Positions 8,222 to 16,748 of a stretch of 64,000 nt of DNA are shown piece by piece. The notes beneath the pieces are model-generated. The model was not told the DNA's origin. It saw only the letters and a program-made list of their open reading frames with translations, and searched no databases. The position numbers and the translations under genes were made by a program. How positions within the stretch are numbered: position 1 is the first letter of the stretch; each line of letters begins with the position of its first letter. Source of the stretch: Saccharopolyspora gloriosae (lineage in GTDB: Bacteria > Actinomycetota > Actinomycetes > Mycobacteriales > Pseudonocardiaceae); the NCBI RefSeq assembly GCF_014203325.1, contig NZ_JACHIV010000001.1, positions 2,109,501-2,173,500 of the forward strand. The letters run 5' to 3'.

Positions 8222-9151
8222 ATGGCCTCGGCTCGGCGCATCGACGTCCACCACCACGTGGTTCCGCCCGCGTACCGGGAGCGGCTGCGACGCGACGGCG
8301 TCGATGCCGGAGGACGCGGCACGCCGGACTGGAGCCCGCAGGCCTCGCTGGACCTGATGGGCCGCAACGACATCGAGACCGCGATCCTGTCCGTGACCAC
8401 GCCGGGCGTCGAACCGTGGCCGGGGCAGGACGGCCGAGCGATGGCGCGCACCGTCAACGAGTATTGCGCCGAGCTCGCCGCCGAGCACCCGGGCCGGTTC
8501 GGCTTCTGGGCGACGCTGACGCTGCCCGACGTGGACGGCGCGCTCGCCGAGGCCGCCTACGCGCTCGACGAGCTGGGCGCCGACGGCGTGGTGCTGCTGG
8601 CCAACAGCGGCGGCACCTACCTGGGCGACCCGGCCTTCGAGCCGCTGATGGCCGAGCTGGGCAGGCGGGGCGCGGTCGTGTTCGTGCACCCTTCGGCGTT
8701 GCCCGCCGAGCCGGTGCCCGGCATCCCGCCGTTCGCGGCGGACTTCCTGCTCGACACCGTGCGGGCCGCGACGAACCTGGTGGCCGGCGGCACCGTGCAC
8801 CGCCATCCCGGCCTGAAGGTCGTCCTGTCCCACGCGGGCGGTTTCCTGCCGTACGCGGCGGAGCGCATCGCCGCCTGCCTGGAGATGGCGGGCGGTGAGC
8901 GCGGCACTGCGGAACTGCTGGGCGACCTGCGCCGGTTCTACTTCGACACCGCGCTGTCGGCTTCGCCGTACTCGCTGCCCGGTCTCACGGCGTTCGCCGA
9001 CCCGGAGCGCATCCTGTTCGGCAGCGATTTCCCTTACGCGCCAGCGGAAATCGCCACCTTCATGACGGAGCGCCTGGACGCGGCGCCGGGGATCGACCAC
9101 GCCGCGATCGACCGGACCAACGCCGCCCGCCTGCTGCCTCGCCGGGGCTGA
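8222..9151 (+). CDS. Amidohydrolase-2 family metal-dependent hydrolase/decarboxylase (ACMSD-like)
   Basis: A 309-residue TIM-barrel enzyme. Metal ligands are visible as RIDVHHHVVPP (HxH after strand 1), VFVHPSALP, LSHAGG and the terminal Asp in LFGSDFPYAP. The family (ACMSD, gamma-resorcylate and 5-carboxyvanillate decarboxylases) usually performs non-oxidative decarboxylation or C-C hydrolysis of aromatic or unsaturated acids. AGGAG lies 5 nt before the ATG. The adjacent MarR gene suggests induction by an aromatic compound. The exact substrate is unknown. Confidence 0.88.
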   Translation: MASARRIDVHHHVVPPAYRERLRRDGVDAGGRGTPDWSPQASLDLMGRNDIETAILSVTTPGVEPWPGQDGRAMARTVNEYCAELAAEHPGRFGFWATLTLPDVDGALAEAAYALDELGADGVVLLANSGGTYLGDPAFEPLMAELGRRGAVVFVHPSALPAEPVPGIPPFAADFLLDTVRAATNLVAGGTVHRHPGLKVVLSHAGGFLPYAAERIAACLEMAGGERGTAELLGDLRRFYFDTALSASPYSLPGLTAFADPERILFGSDFPYAPAEIATFMTERLDAAPGIDHAAIDRTNAARLLPRRG

Positions 9152-9281
9152 GCGTCCGGCCAGGTCGGTCCACAGTGGATCGACCTCGACGCGGCTGGCC
9201 CGGCGGAGCGGTGATCACTATCGTTGCTCGTCGATGCCGCAGGTGCTGCGGTGACGGCGCGCGGAAGCAGGTGAGGGTTCA

Positions 9282-10052
9282 GTGGATCTCGGACTGACCG
9301 GCAAGGTCGCGGTCGTGCCCGGTGCGACCTCCGGGTTGGGCGCGGCGGTCGTGCGCGGGCTGGCGGCCGAAGGCGCGCACGTCGCGTTCGGCGGGCGCCG
9401 CGGGGAACTCGCGGCGCAGCAGGCCGCCGAGCTGCCGTCCGCGGTGGGCATCGGAGTGGACATCACCGAACCGGACGGCCCGCGCTCGCTGATCGACGCC
9501 GCCGCCGTGTTCGGGCCGGTGGACGTGCTGGTGCTCAACGGCGGCGGCCCCGCGCCCGGCACCGCCGCCGAGATGAGCGCCGAAGCCGCGCAGGACGCGG
9601 TGCGACTGCTGCTGTCCGCGCACATCCGCCTGGTCGAAGCGGTCCTGCCGGGCATGCGCGAACGCGGCTGGGGCCGGATCGTCGCGATCGGTTCCAGCGG
9701 CGTCCAGCAGCCGATCAACGGGCTCGCCGCCTCCAACGTGGGTCGCGGCGCGCTCGCCGGGTACTTGAAGACCCTCGCCGGTGAGGTCGCCGCCGACGGG
9801 GTCACCGCGAACATGGTGCTGCCCGGCCGGATCGAGACGGAGCGGCTCAACTCGCTCAACGCCGCCATGGCCGAGCGGCGCGGCGTCGCCGCCGACGAGG
9901 TGCGCGACGCGTCCCGCGCGGACATCCCGGCGGGCCGGTTCGGCACGCCCGAGGAGTACGCGGCGGCGGTCGTGTTCCTGGCGAGCGCCCAGGCGTCCTA
10001 CATCACCGGTGAACAGCTCCGCTGCGACGGCGGTCTGATCCGCGCGCACTAG
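9282..10052 (+). CDS. SDR-family protein with a non-canonical active site
   Basis: The 256-residue protein has the SDR fold: GKVAVVPGATSGLGAAVVRG (usual TGxxxGxG, here PGATSGLG), VLVLNGGGPAPG (usual NNAG), AIGSSGVQQPI with the Ser, and YITGEQLRCDGGL at the end. Where the YxxxK dyad should be, the sequence reads SNVGR, so Tyr becomes Ser and Lys becomes Arg. This agrees with the BKR-like SDR subgroup (CDD cd05344) described as lacking a perfect NAD motif and catalytic tetrad. The GTG at 9282 follows a GGTGAGGG stretch. It may be a reductase with altered chemistry or a non-catalytic binding protein. Confidence 0.85.
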   Translation: MDLGLTGKVAVVPGATSGLGAAVVRGLAAEGAHVAFGGRRGELAAQQAAELPSAVGIGVDITEPDGPRSLIDAAAVFGPVDVLVLNGGGPAPGTAAEMSAEAAQDAVRLLLSAHIRLVEAVLPGMRERGWGRIVAIGSSGVQQPINGLAASNVGRGALAGYLKTLAGEVAADGVTANMVLPGRIETERLNSLNAAMAERRGVAADEVRDASRADIPAGRFGTPEEYAAAVVFLASAQASYITGEQLRCDGGLIRAH

Positions 10053-10067
10053 TGGCGTGCGGGTGGT

Positions 10068-10130
10068 GGTGGCTGAGCCGGACCTGGTCGCGCTTCCAGC
10101 GCTCACAGCACCAAGCCCGCCTCAGCCACC
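10068..10130 (+). terminator. Long inverted repeat between convergent SDR and esterase genes
   Basis: GGTGGCTGAG (10068-10077) pairs with CTCAGCCACC (10121-10130). The gap between the convergent genes is only 99 bp, so this is a plausible bidirectional terminator. There is no T-run. Confidence 0.5.
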
Positions 10131-10151
10131 GCCGACGAGGCGGCTACCCGC

Positions 10152-11006
10152 TCACCGGGCACGGCAGGTCCTGAGGTAGCTCAGGAACGACGCCTGCAGG
10201 CCGGTCACGTGCGTTTCGCGCATGATCGCGCTGGTGACGGCTTCGCCGCGCGCGGTGAGGCGGTGCAGGACGGTGGCCGTGTTCTTCGACATGGCCTGGT
10301 AGATCGCCATGTCGCCGAGCAGCTCCTGCTCGTTGAGGGTCACGTGGAGCCGCGCGGCTCGCTGCCCGTCGCCGAGCTCCTGGAGCCGGGCGAAGATCCG
10401 GCTGTCCGCGCCGGCCACGCCGGGGCTGCCCGCCCCGATGCTCTCGAAGAGCGGGCAACCGGTGAGCCAGGTGTAGAGGCCGAACAGGCCGCCGTAGGAG
10501 TAGCCGAAGAGCCCGTGGCCGCTGGTGGCGGTGCCGTAGTCGCGTTCGATCCGCGGGTGCAGTTCCGCGGTGAGGAAGTTCAGGAACGCGTCGGCGTGGG
10601 TGTCGCGCAGTTCGGCGAGGTAGGCGTCGGTTTCCTCGCGCGTCCTCGAACCCGCTCGGAATCCCGCTTCCGCGGCGTCGACGAGCTCCGCGGCGATGGG
10701 CTCGCCGGGTGGCACGAGGTCCCTGTTGCGCAGCCGATCCCAGTGCTGCGCGTCTTCGCCCGCATAGCCGACGCTGACCTGGATGTAGGGCTGGATCCGC
10801 TGCATCGGATCGGCCTGGGCCACGATGAGCGGTGCCGTCATGCCCACGGCCCAGTTGCCGTCGAGCACGTACAGGGCCGGCGCTCGCGTCGTGGCGGGGT
10901 CGTAGCCCGGTGGCGTGGTGACCCACACGCCGTAGTCGTGCCCGCCGCCGGAGCGCATCTCGAAGTAGTCGGTGTCGGCGAGGCAGCCGTGCCACATGGT
11001 GCTCAT
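10152..11006 (-). CDS. Alpha/beta-hydrolase, esterase D/Fes-IroE type
   Basis: The 284-residue protein matches the putative-esterase family (PF00756). The nucleophile is Ser170 in GLFGYSYGG, and a His near residue 264 (MRETHVTGLQ) would complete the triad. PALYVLDGNWAVGM is the usual N-terminal strand of enterochelin-esterase-like proteins. No signal peptide is visible. GAAGGA lies before the ATG at 11006; a second ATG at 10997 is possible. A 42-residue ORF with a strong ribosome site lies upstream on the same strand, and a TetR regulator is divergent. The substrate could be a siderophore ester, a feruloyl ester or an S-formyl thioester. Confidence 0.85.
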   Translation of the reverse strand: MSTMWHGCLADTDYFEMRSGGGHDYGVWVTTPPGYDPATTRAPALYVLDGNWAVGMTAPLIVAQADPMQRIQPYIQVSVGYAGEDAQHWDRLRNRDLVPPGEPIAAELVDAAEAGFRAGSRTREETDAYLAELRDTHADAFLNFLTAELHPRIERDYGTATSGHGLFGYSYGGLFGLYTWLTGCPLFESIGAGSPGVAGADSRIFARLQELGDGQRAARLHVTLNEQELLGDMAIYQAMSKNTATVLHRLTARGEAVTSAIMRETHVTGLQASFLSYLRTCRAR

Positions 11007-11126
11007 CGGGGGTCCTTCACAGCATGTCCGGTTCGGACGGTCGGTACGGCATGGGCGGGGGAGGTGGAGAGTTTCGGATCGTCGTTGCGGAGCACGAGGG
11101 AAAGCTCAGGTGAACGTGGGCGTCGG

Positions 11127-11255
11127 TCAGGCGAAGCCGATGCGCTCGCCGGAGGTGTCGAGCCGGGATGTGCGCCCGTCCTCGACGTCGGCGGGCACGC
11201 GACCCGCCCCGTCGACGACCGCCGCACCGGTGATCTGCAGAACCTCACGAGTCAT
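11127..11255 (-). CDS. Small ORF (42 aa), unknown
   Basis: MTREVLQITG opens a 42-residue reading frame ending SGERIGFA, with GGAGGAGG 3-4 nt before its ATG, one of the best ribosome sites in the window. It is on the same strand as the esterase, 120 nt upstream, and divergent from the TetR gene. GAAVVDGAGRVPADV resembles the first strand of cyclic amidohydrolases (dihydroorotase/D-aminoacylase type), so it could be a remnant of such a gene; equally it could be a genuine small protein. No cysteines, no membrane segment. Confidence 0.5.
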   Translation of the reverse strand: MTREVLQITGAAVVDGAGRVPADVEDGRTSRLDTSGERIGFA

Positions 11256-11339
11256 GTCCTCCTCCGTCGGTGAGCCGACTGCGACCATGGTTCGAGCACC
11301 ACGGCACCGGCTTTCTTTTCCAATGGATAAACTGCGGGA

Positions 11340-11933
11340 GTGACCCTGTCAAGCACGGAACGCACCGGTGACGCACGCGAGCGCCTCCTGGCGCGGCTCC
11401 TCGACGCCTTCGCGGAGGCCCTTCCCACGCCGGAGGTGTCGCTCCGCGAGATCGCCGTCCGCGCCGGGACCAGCCACGCCCTCCTGCGGTACCACTTCGG
11501 TTCCCTGCCGGGCGTGCTCGCGGCCATGCTCGACGCGCAGCGCTCCCGTGACAACGCGGCGCTCGTGCAAGCCGCCGAGCAAGGCACCTTCGACGACCTC
11601 GTCGTGGCGATCTGGCGGACCTACACCGGTCCGGAGCAGCTGTCGCGCGTTCGCGGCTTCTTCCACGTCGCAGGCCTGGCCGCGCACGACCCGGAGAACT
11701 TCCGCGAGTTCATCGACTCGCTCGACGATCTGACCAAGATCCTGGCCGCGCTCGCGGAACGCGAGGGGCTCGATGCCGAGGAAGCGCTGCTGACGGCCTC
11801 CGTCACCATCGCGGCGATTCGCGGCCTGCTCCTGCAGGAGGTCCTCGCTCCGGCGATCCGCTCGGAGGACGCGGTCACCTCGATCCTGCGCCTGAGCAAG
11901 GGGCGATCCGTTCCGCGGTCACATCCGGGGTGA
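11340..11933 (+). CDS. TetR/AcrR-family transcriptional regulator
   Basis: A 197-residue protein with the TetR N-terminal helix-turn-helix (ARERLLARLLDAFAEALPTP, then VSLREIAVRAGTSHALLRYHFGS) and an all-helical ligand domain. It starts at GTG 11340 with GGGA just upstream. TCCAATGGA, a 9-bp inverted repeat, lies a few bases before the start and could be its operator. It is divergent from the 42-aa ORF and esterase, which it likely controls. Confidence 0.9.
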   Translation: MTLSSTERTGDARERLLARLLDAFAEALPTPEVSLREIAVRAGTSHALLRYHFGSLPGVLAAMLDAQRSRDNAALVQAAEQGTFDDLVVAIWRTYTGPEQLSRVRGFFHVAGLAAHDPENFREFIDSLDDLTKILAALAEREGLDAEEALLTASVTIAAIRGLLLQEVLAPAIRSEDAVTSILRLSKGRSVPRSHPG

Positions 11934-11952
11934 CGCGGCACCTGACGGCGGT

Positions 11953-11970
11953 GCTCGCCGCGCGGCGAGC
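11953..11970. terminator. Perfect 18-bp palindrome between convergent TetR and ROK genes
   Basis: GCTCGCCGCGCGGCGAGC is fully self-complementary and is followed by a second GC-rich inverted repeat (AGCGGC...GCCGCT). The convergent gap is 81 bp, so this is likely a bidirectional terminator. Confidence 0.55.
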
Positions 11971-12014
11971 CGAGCGGCGTAGCGCGAGCCGCTGCGCACC
12001 GTCGCGTTACCGGT

Positions 12015-13253
12015 TCACCGGCGCAGGCCCCGGGCGGAGGTCGCGCGGTTCGCGTGGCGCAGCGCGGCGAGCGGATCGGCGTAGAGGAAGTCCAGCGACA
12101 CGGCCGCCGCCGCCTGCTGCTGGATCCCGTTCCCGGCGGCGGTGACCTGGAATTCCCGTTGCGGTACCGCGGAGTTCTCCGCCGCGGACCGCGCCACCTC
12201 GCGCGGCGTCCCGGAGAACTCGGTGAACGCCTGGCCGCCGAGGATGATCCGATCCGGGTTGATCACGTCGGCGACCTGCCCGATGCAGCGCCCCAGCACG
12301 CGGGCCCGCTCGCGCAGCAGCGCCAGCGCCGACCCGTCGCCGGCCTCGCCCCGAGCGGCCAGTTCCGCGGTGGACCCGACGGGCAGGCCTACGGTTCGGG
12401 CGGCCTCGACGACTCCGGTGTCGCTCACGGCGTCGTCGAGCCTGCCGGTGCGGCGCGGATCGAGCAGTTCCGTCGGCCCCGCGGGCAGGTGCCCGATGCC
12501 GCCCGGCCCGGTGCGGGGGTTGTGCACGGCGCCGTCGATGGTCAGCGCGACGCCGATCGTCTCGCGGGCGTAGCAGTACAACGTGCTGCCGTGCGGCTCG
12601 TGGGGCGGTCCGAACGACAGCTCCGCCGCCGCCATCGATTCCACGTGCGGCGCCACGGAGATCGGCAGCCCGAGCCGCGCGCCGATCAGCTCGCCGACCG
12701 GAGCCTCGCGCCAGCCCAGCCGCGAGTGCTCCACCCGCCCGTGCTCGTCCACCCGCCCGCCGAGCGCGACCCCGGCCCACAACGGTCGCCTGCCCGGCCA
12801 GCGCGCCAGGAAGCGCCGAGCGCGATCCCCGACGGCGGCGAGCACGTCGGGCGCGTCGTCGCCGGAGGTGCTCGTCCGGATGCCGCCCAGCACCCGGCCG
12901 TGCAGGTCGTGGGTGGTGATGGTGGTGGTGCGGTAGCCGATGTGGATCCCGACGGTCAGGTGCGGCTCCCGGCGCAGCTCGAACGGCAACCGCGGACGGC
13001 CGACCGCGCCGGAGGGAGCGAGATCGGCCCGCTCGCGCAGCAGCCCGGCCTCGACGAGGGCCACCACGTGCCGGTTGACGGTGGGCAGGCTCAACCCCGT
13101 CCGGGCCGCGGCGGCGTCGCGGAAGATCGGGCCCTCGCGGCGGGCGACCCGCAGCACCGCGGCGGCCGGCGTGTCCGCGATGCGCAGACCTGGCGCTACG
13201 ACGGGGACATCAGCGGTGCGGGCAGGTGCGACGGCGTGCAGGGCTGCGGTCAT
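12015..13253 (-). CDS. ROK-family transcriptional regulator (NagC/XylR type) lacking the zinc motif
   Basis: This 412-residue protein has an N-terminal winged helix (FRDAAAARTGLSLPTVNRHVVALVEAGLL) followed by a ROK sugar-kinase-like domain. The usual GEIGH...CxCGxxGC zinc site reads GGIGHLPAGPTELLDPRR, so the histidine is kept but all cysteines are missing. VINPDRIILGGQ is the C-terminal ROK signature. I start at the ATG 13253, preceded by GCGAGG; a TTG at 13265 overlaps that site. It has no adjacent sugar gene, so its regulon is not evident. Confidence 0.88.
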   Translation of the reverse strand: MTAALHAVAPARTADVPVVAPGLRIADTPAAAVLRVARREGPIFRDAAAARTGLSLPTVNRHVVALVEAGLLRERADLAPSGAVGRPRLPFELRREPHLTVGIHIGYRTTTITTHDLHGRVLGGIRTSTSGDDAPDVLAAVGDRARRFLARWPGRRPLWAGVALGGRVDEHGRVEHSRLGWREAPVGELIGARLGLPISVAPHVESMAAAELSFGPPHEPHGSTLYCYARETIGVALTIDGAVHNPRTGPGGIGHLPAGPTELLDPRRTGRLDDAVSDTGVVEAARTVGLPVGSTAELAARGEAGDGSALALLRERARVLGRCIGQVADVINPDRIILGGQAFTEFSGTPREVARSAAENSAVPQREFQVTAAGNGIQQQAAAAVSLDFLYADPLAALRHANRATSARGLRR

Positions 13254-13702
13254 GGGTCCTCGCAACGTGCGGGGACGGCACCACGAGCGCGAGCGGATCG
13301 GGCCGGGGTGCCGTGCGGTCGGCGGAGTTCGTCAGGAGAGCGGCGACGAACCGCGACAGAGGACCCGGACCAGCGGCAGGCGGCAACCGAGCGCGACGGT
13401 CACGTACGTGACGGTCGGCAGGACGGTCGGATCGCTGGGCACGGCCGAAAACTACCGTGCCAGGACGGGTTTTGACGAACCGTGTGACGCACCTCGCCGA
13501 CCGCTCCGGTGGTGGCCGCACCGGTGCCGAGAGCCCGGCGAGGACGGGCTGCGAGCCCCGGAACTCCGCTCCGAACTGGGAAAAGACCGCCAGCAGCCAC
13601 GTGCCGAGGCGCGCTGCGGAGCGAACCGCCGCGCACGCCGGCGCGGGTTCCGGCCGGGTCGTCGTCCTGGAATGTGGGAGCGGGCGACGCGGGACCCGCC
13701 GC
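13254..13702. other. 449-bp intergenic stretch upstream of the ROK gene
   Basis: No convincing gene: reading frames here are Arg-rich with no family resemblance and lack ribosome sites. The ROK promoter should lie here. ACGGGTT-TTGACG-AACCGT (13465-13483) is an imperfect inverted repeat that could be a regulatory site. Confidence 0.5.
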
Positions 13703-14929
13703 TCAGAAGTAGCCGTTGACCGGCAGCGGCGTCGAGTTGATGAACACGTCGCCGACCGCGGCGGCCTTGTACGACGTCGGGTTGTGCAGGGTGAGGGTGC
13801 GGATGTTGCGCCAGTGCCGGTCCAGGTTCCGGGACCGGGAGGCCGCCGACGCCCCGCCCACTTCGAACAGGGCGTTCGCCGCGCGCAGCCCGACCTCGTC
13901 CACGTGCACCTTCACCTTCGACGCCGCCAGCGACGCCGCGGTGAACAGCGCCGGATCGGGCTCGCCGAGCCGTTCGGAGCGGTAGGCGGCGTCGATCTCG
14001 TCGGCGGCGGCGAGCACCGCGGCCTCGGCGACGTAGGCGGCGCTGGTGATGCGCCCGACCTCGGCGTGCAGGATCGGATCGTCGGCCGGTGAGGCGGTCG
14101 GGGCGTGCTGGAACGAGCGGGTGCGCCCGCGGACCAGCCGCGCGGCGTCCTCGGCCGCGTTGCGCAGGATGCCGGCGATGATCGCCTGGAGGTAGAGCTG
14201 GAGCAGCGCGACATCGTTCGCGCCGCGCGCCGAACCGTCGTTCACGCGCACGTCGAGCACCTCGTGCTCCTCGACGACGACGTCCTCGAAGGTGGTCGTG
14301 CCGGTTCCGGTGCGGGTCTGACCGATGCCGTCCCAGTCGTCGACCACGGTCACGCCCGCCCGGTCGATCGGCACCAGGACCGCCGCGACGGTGTTCAGGT
14401 CGAGCTGCGCCGACACCCCGATCCAATCGGAGAACAGGGTGCCGGTGCTGTAGAACTTCTCGCCGTTGAGCCGGAAACCGTCGCCGGCGCGGGTGAGCCC
14501 GGTCGCGAAGGAGAGCGTTCCGGCGGCTCGGTCGCCGCGTTCGCTGCTGGCGTTGCCGAACAGCTTGCCCGCGCGGATCTCCGCCACCCAGTGCTGGCGC
14601 TGCGGCCCGGGCGGCAGCGCCCGCAGGATCTCGTTGACCTGCCAGAAGTGCGCGCGCAGGATGTGCGCGACGTTCGGGTCGGCTTCGGCGAGGTCGATCA
14701 CCAGCGACAGCAGCGCGCGCACGGAGACGCCGGGGCCACCGTCGGCCGCGGGCAAGGTGATCGCGCCGAGCCGGGCCTGGCGGATCCAGTCGATCTGCTC
14801 GTGCGCGTTGAGGTCGTGCGCCGCGCGGTGCTCGGCTCCGGCGGCGATCTTCGCCACCAGCGCGGAGAACTCCGCCGATCCGGGCGGCACCGGGTCGACG
14901 TGCGGGGCGATCGGGGTTTCGATGCTCAC
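13703..14929 (-). CDS. Acyl-CoA-dehydrogenase-like flavin monooxygenase (SfnB/DszC type)
   Basis: The 408-residue protein has the acyl-CoA dehydrogenase fold but lacks the catalytic Glu region typical of dehydrogenases, and resembles SfnB/DszC, FMNH2-using monooxygenases that attack sulfur compounds. Recognisable parts are LFGNASSERGD, GDGFRLNGEKFYSTGTLFSDWI and LHNPTSYKAAAVGDVFINSTPLP at the C-terminus. GAGGAG lies 5 nt before the GTG at 14929; the reading frame extends further upstream but without family resemblance. It is followed upstream on the same strand by a DszA/NtaA-like monooxygenase, a pairing typical of sulfur-source scavenging. The reductase supplying FMNH2 is not in this neighbourhood. 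Confidence 0.85.
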   Translation of the reverse strand: MSIETPIAPHVDPVPPGSAEFSALVAKIAAGAEHRAAHDLNAHEQIDWIRQARLGAITLPAADGGPGVSVRALLSLVIDLAEADPNVAHILRAHFWQVNEILRALPPGPQRQHWVAEIRAGKLFGNASSERGDRAAGTLSFATGLTRAGDGFRLNGEKFYSTGTLFSDWIGVSAQLDLNTVAAVLVPIDRAGVTVVDDWDGIGQTRTGTGTTTFEDVVVEEHEVLDVRVNDGSARGANDVALLQLYLQAIIAGILRNAAEDAARLVRGRTRSFQHAPTASPADDPILHAEVGRITSAAYVAEAAVLAAADEIDAAYRSERLGEPDPALFTAASLAASKVKVHVDEVGLRAANALFEVGGASAASRSRNLDRHWRNIRTLTLHNPTSYKAAAVGDVFINSTPLPVNGYF

Positions 14930-15187
14930 TGCTGCTCCTCGGGGGTGCTCGGATGTCCGGCGGTTCGGTGGCGGGAACCCCGGCTCCACCGCCGTCGGGC
15001 CGGGGACGGGACGACGCCCCGAGAACTCACGGAGGGGGCGTCCCTGCGGGGTGAACTCCGGAATCACACCGTGACCGCCTCCACGATCGTGATCACGTTT
15101 CCCCTGGTGTCCGGCAACTTCGCGAGAAATCGAACGGGTACGGGTGAAGATCTGAATCCGGGATCGTGCACCGGACGTGAAGCCCGG

Positions 15188-16543
15188 TCAGGAGAACGCG
15201 CCGCGGTAGGCGGCGGCGGGGTGGTGGTCGTCGAGGAGGTCGGCACCGGTGAGCTTGCGGCGGGTCGTGCCGGGGCGGTACTCCCGTTGCGCCAGCCCGC
15301 GTTCCTGCAGCACCGGCGTCACGTGCTCGATGAATTCCAGGTAGCTGCCCGGGATCGTGTAGTTCGTGACGTTGATGCCGTCCACCCCGGCGTCGCGCCA
15401 TTCGGCGAGCCGGTCGGCGATCTGCTCCGGGGTGCCCACGACGCGGCCGTTGCGGGTGCGCAGCCGCGCGAGGTCGCGCACCGTCGGCTCCCGGTCCGGG
15501 ACCGCCTCCCGCAACCACAGCAGGTGGCTGCGCGAACCCTCCGATTCGATGTCGCCGATCGGGGTGTCCAGGTCGTAGTGCCCGAGGTCGACGCCGATAC
15601 CGCCCGCCGCGTGCGCGATGATCGCGTCGTCGTCGATGTACTCGTCCACCTCGTCGGCGCGGCGCCGCGCCTCCGCCTCGGTGCTGCCGATGACGAACGA
15701 GAGGCCCTGGAAGAAGTTCAGGTCCTCCGCCTTGCGCCCGGCTTCGACGACCAGGCGGCGGGTGTCGTCGATCAGCGCCTTCGCGTCCTTCGGGCTGGGC
15801 GACTGGATGAACTGGGCCTCCGCGTTGCGGGCCGCGAACCGGCGCCCGGTGGGGGAGGAACCGGCCTGGAACAGCAGCGGCGTGCGCTGCGGCGAGGGAG
15901 CGACCAGGTGCGGGCCTTCCACGCGGTAGCGCTCACCCGCGTGGTGGATCTTGTGGATCTTGGTGAAGTCGCCGTGCACGGCGCGCTCCTTGTCCTGCAG
16001 CAGCGCGCCGTCGTCCCAGGACCCCTCCCAGAGCTTGTAGACGACGTCGACGTACTCGTCGGCCCACGCGTAGCGGTCCTCGTGCGGGGTGATGTCGTCG
16101 TAGCCGAAGTTGCGCCACGCGTTCGGCGACAGGCTCGTGACGATGTTCCACGCGATCCGCCCGCGCGAGGCGTGGTCCAGCGTGGAGATCTTGCGCGCGA
16201 AGTTGAACGGGTGCTCCTGCAGGATCGAGCTGGTGATCGCGATGCCCAGTTCCGAGGTGGCGTGCGCGATGGCCGAGGCCAGCACCGACGGATCGTTGCT
16301 GGGGATCTGCAACCCGGACTCGACGAACTTCTCCCACGACGAGCGGTGATCGGCGTAGAGCCCCACGACGTCGGCGAAGAAGATGAAGTCGAACCTGCCC
16401 CGCTCCAGCTCCCGCGCCAGCGACACCCAGTGCTCCAGCGAGTTGAACTCGGTCTGCCGCGCCTCCGGCAGCCGCCAGGCCCCGTGGGTGATGTGCGAGG
16501 TCGTGTTCATGACGAACGCGGAGAACTGCAATGGGCGTGGCAT
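15188..16543 (-). CDS. LLM-class FMN-dependent monooxygenase (NtaA/SnaA/DszA family)
   Basis: A 451-residue TIM-barrel flavin monooxygenase. FDFIFFADVVGLYAD, SSILQEHPFNFARKISTLDH and RIAWNIVTSLSPNAWRNFGYD are signatures of the NtaA/DszA family, which uses FMNH2 and O2 to oxidise chelators, sulfones or antibiotics. The C-terminal region with GTPEQIADRLAEW is also typical. GGGAGGG lies before the ATG at 16543; length fits the family (about 450). It is divergent from a peptide-type ABC importer that probably brings in its substrate, with an inverted repeat in the shared promoter region. Confidence 0.9.
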   Translation of the reverse strand: MPRPLQFSAFVMNTTSHITHGAWRLPEARQTEFNSLEHWVSLARELERGRFDFIFFADVVGLYADHRSSWEKFVESGLQIPSNDPSVLASAIAHATSELGIAITSSILQEHPFNFARKISTLDHASRGRIAWNIVTSLSPNAWRNFGYDDITPHEDRYAWADEYVDVVYKLWEGSWDDGALLQDKERAVHGDFTKIHKIHHAGERYRVEGPHLVAPSPQRTPLLFQAGSSPTGRRFAARNAEAQFIQSPSPKDAKALIDDTRRLVVEAGRKAEDLNFFQGLSFVIGSTEAEARRRADEVDEYIDDDAIIAHAAGGIGVDLGHYDLDTPIGDIESEGSRSHLLWLREAVPDREPTVRDLARLRTRNGRVVGTPEQIADRLAEWRDAGVDGINVTNYTIPGSYLEFIEHVTPVLQERGLAQREYRPGTTRRKLTGADLLDDHHPAAAYRGAFS

Positions 16544-16641
16544 CGGATTCCCTCCCGGGCGTCGGGTTCCTCCCGCGTCGCGCGGGCCGGCTCTCGGCTG
16601 TCCGGCTCCGCCGACGCTAGGGCCCGCGCGGTGCCCGGCCG

Positions 16642-16670
16642 AGGGTTGGCATCTCCCTGATCGCAACCCT
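16642..16670. promoter_or_regulatory. Inverted repeat in the monooxygenase/ABC divergent promoter
   Basis: AGGGTTG (16642-16648) and CAACCCT (16664-16670) form a 7-bp perfect inverted repeat with a 15-nt centre in the 205-bp gap between the divergent starts (16543 and 16749). A shared operator is a reasonable guess; no regulator gene is adjacent. Confidence 0.45.
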
Positions 16671-16748
16671 TGGCGCCGCCACCGGCGCTCCTTAACTTCG
16701 GAGCACACCCTCGTCCGGCGGGTGCACCGGTCGCGGAGGAGGAGGGAC

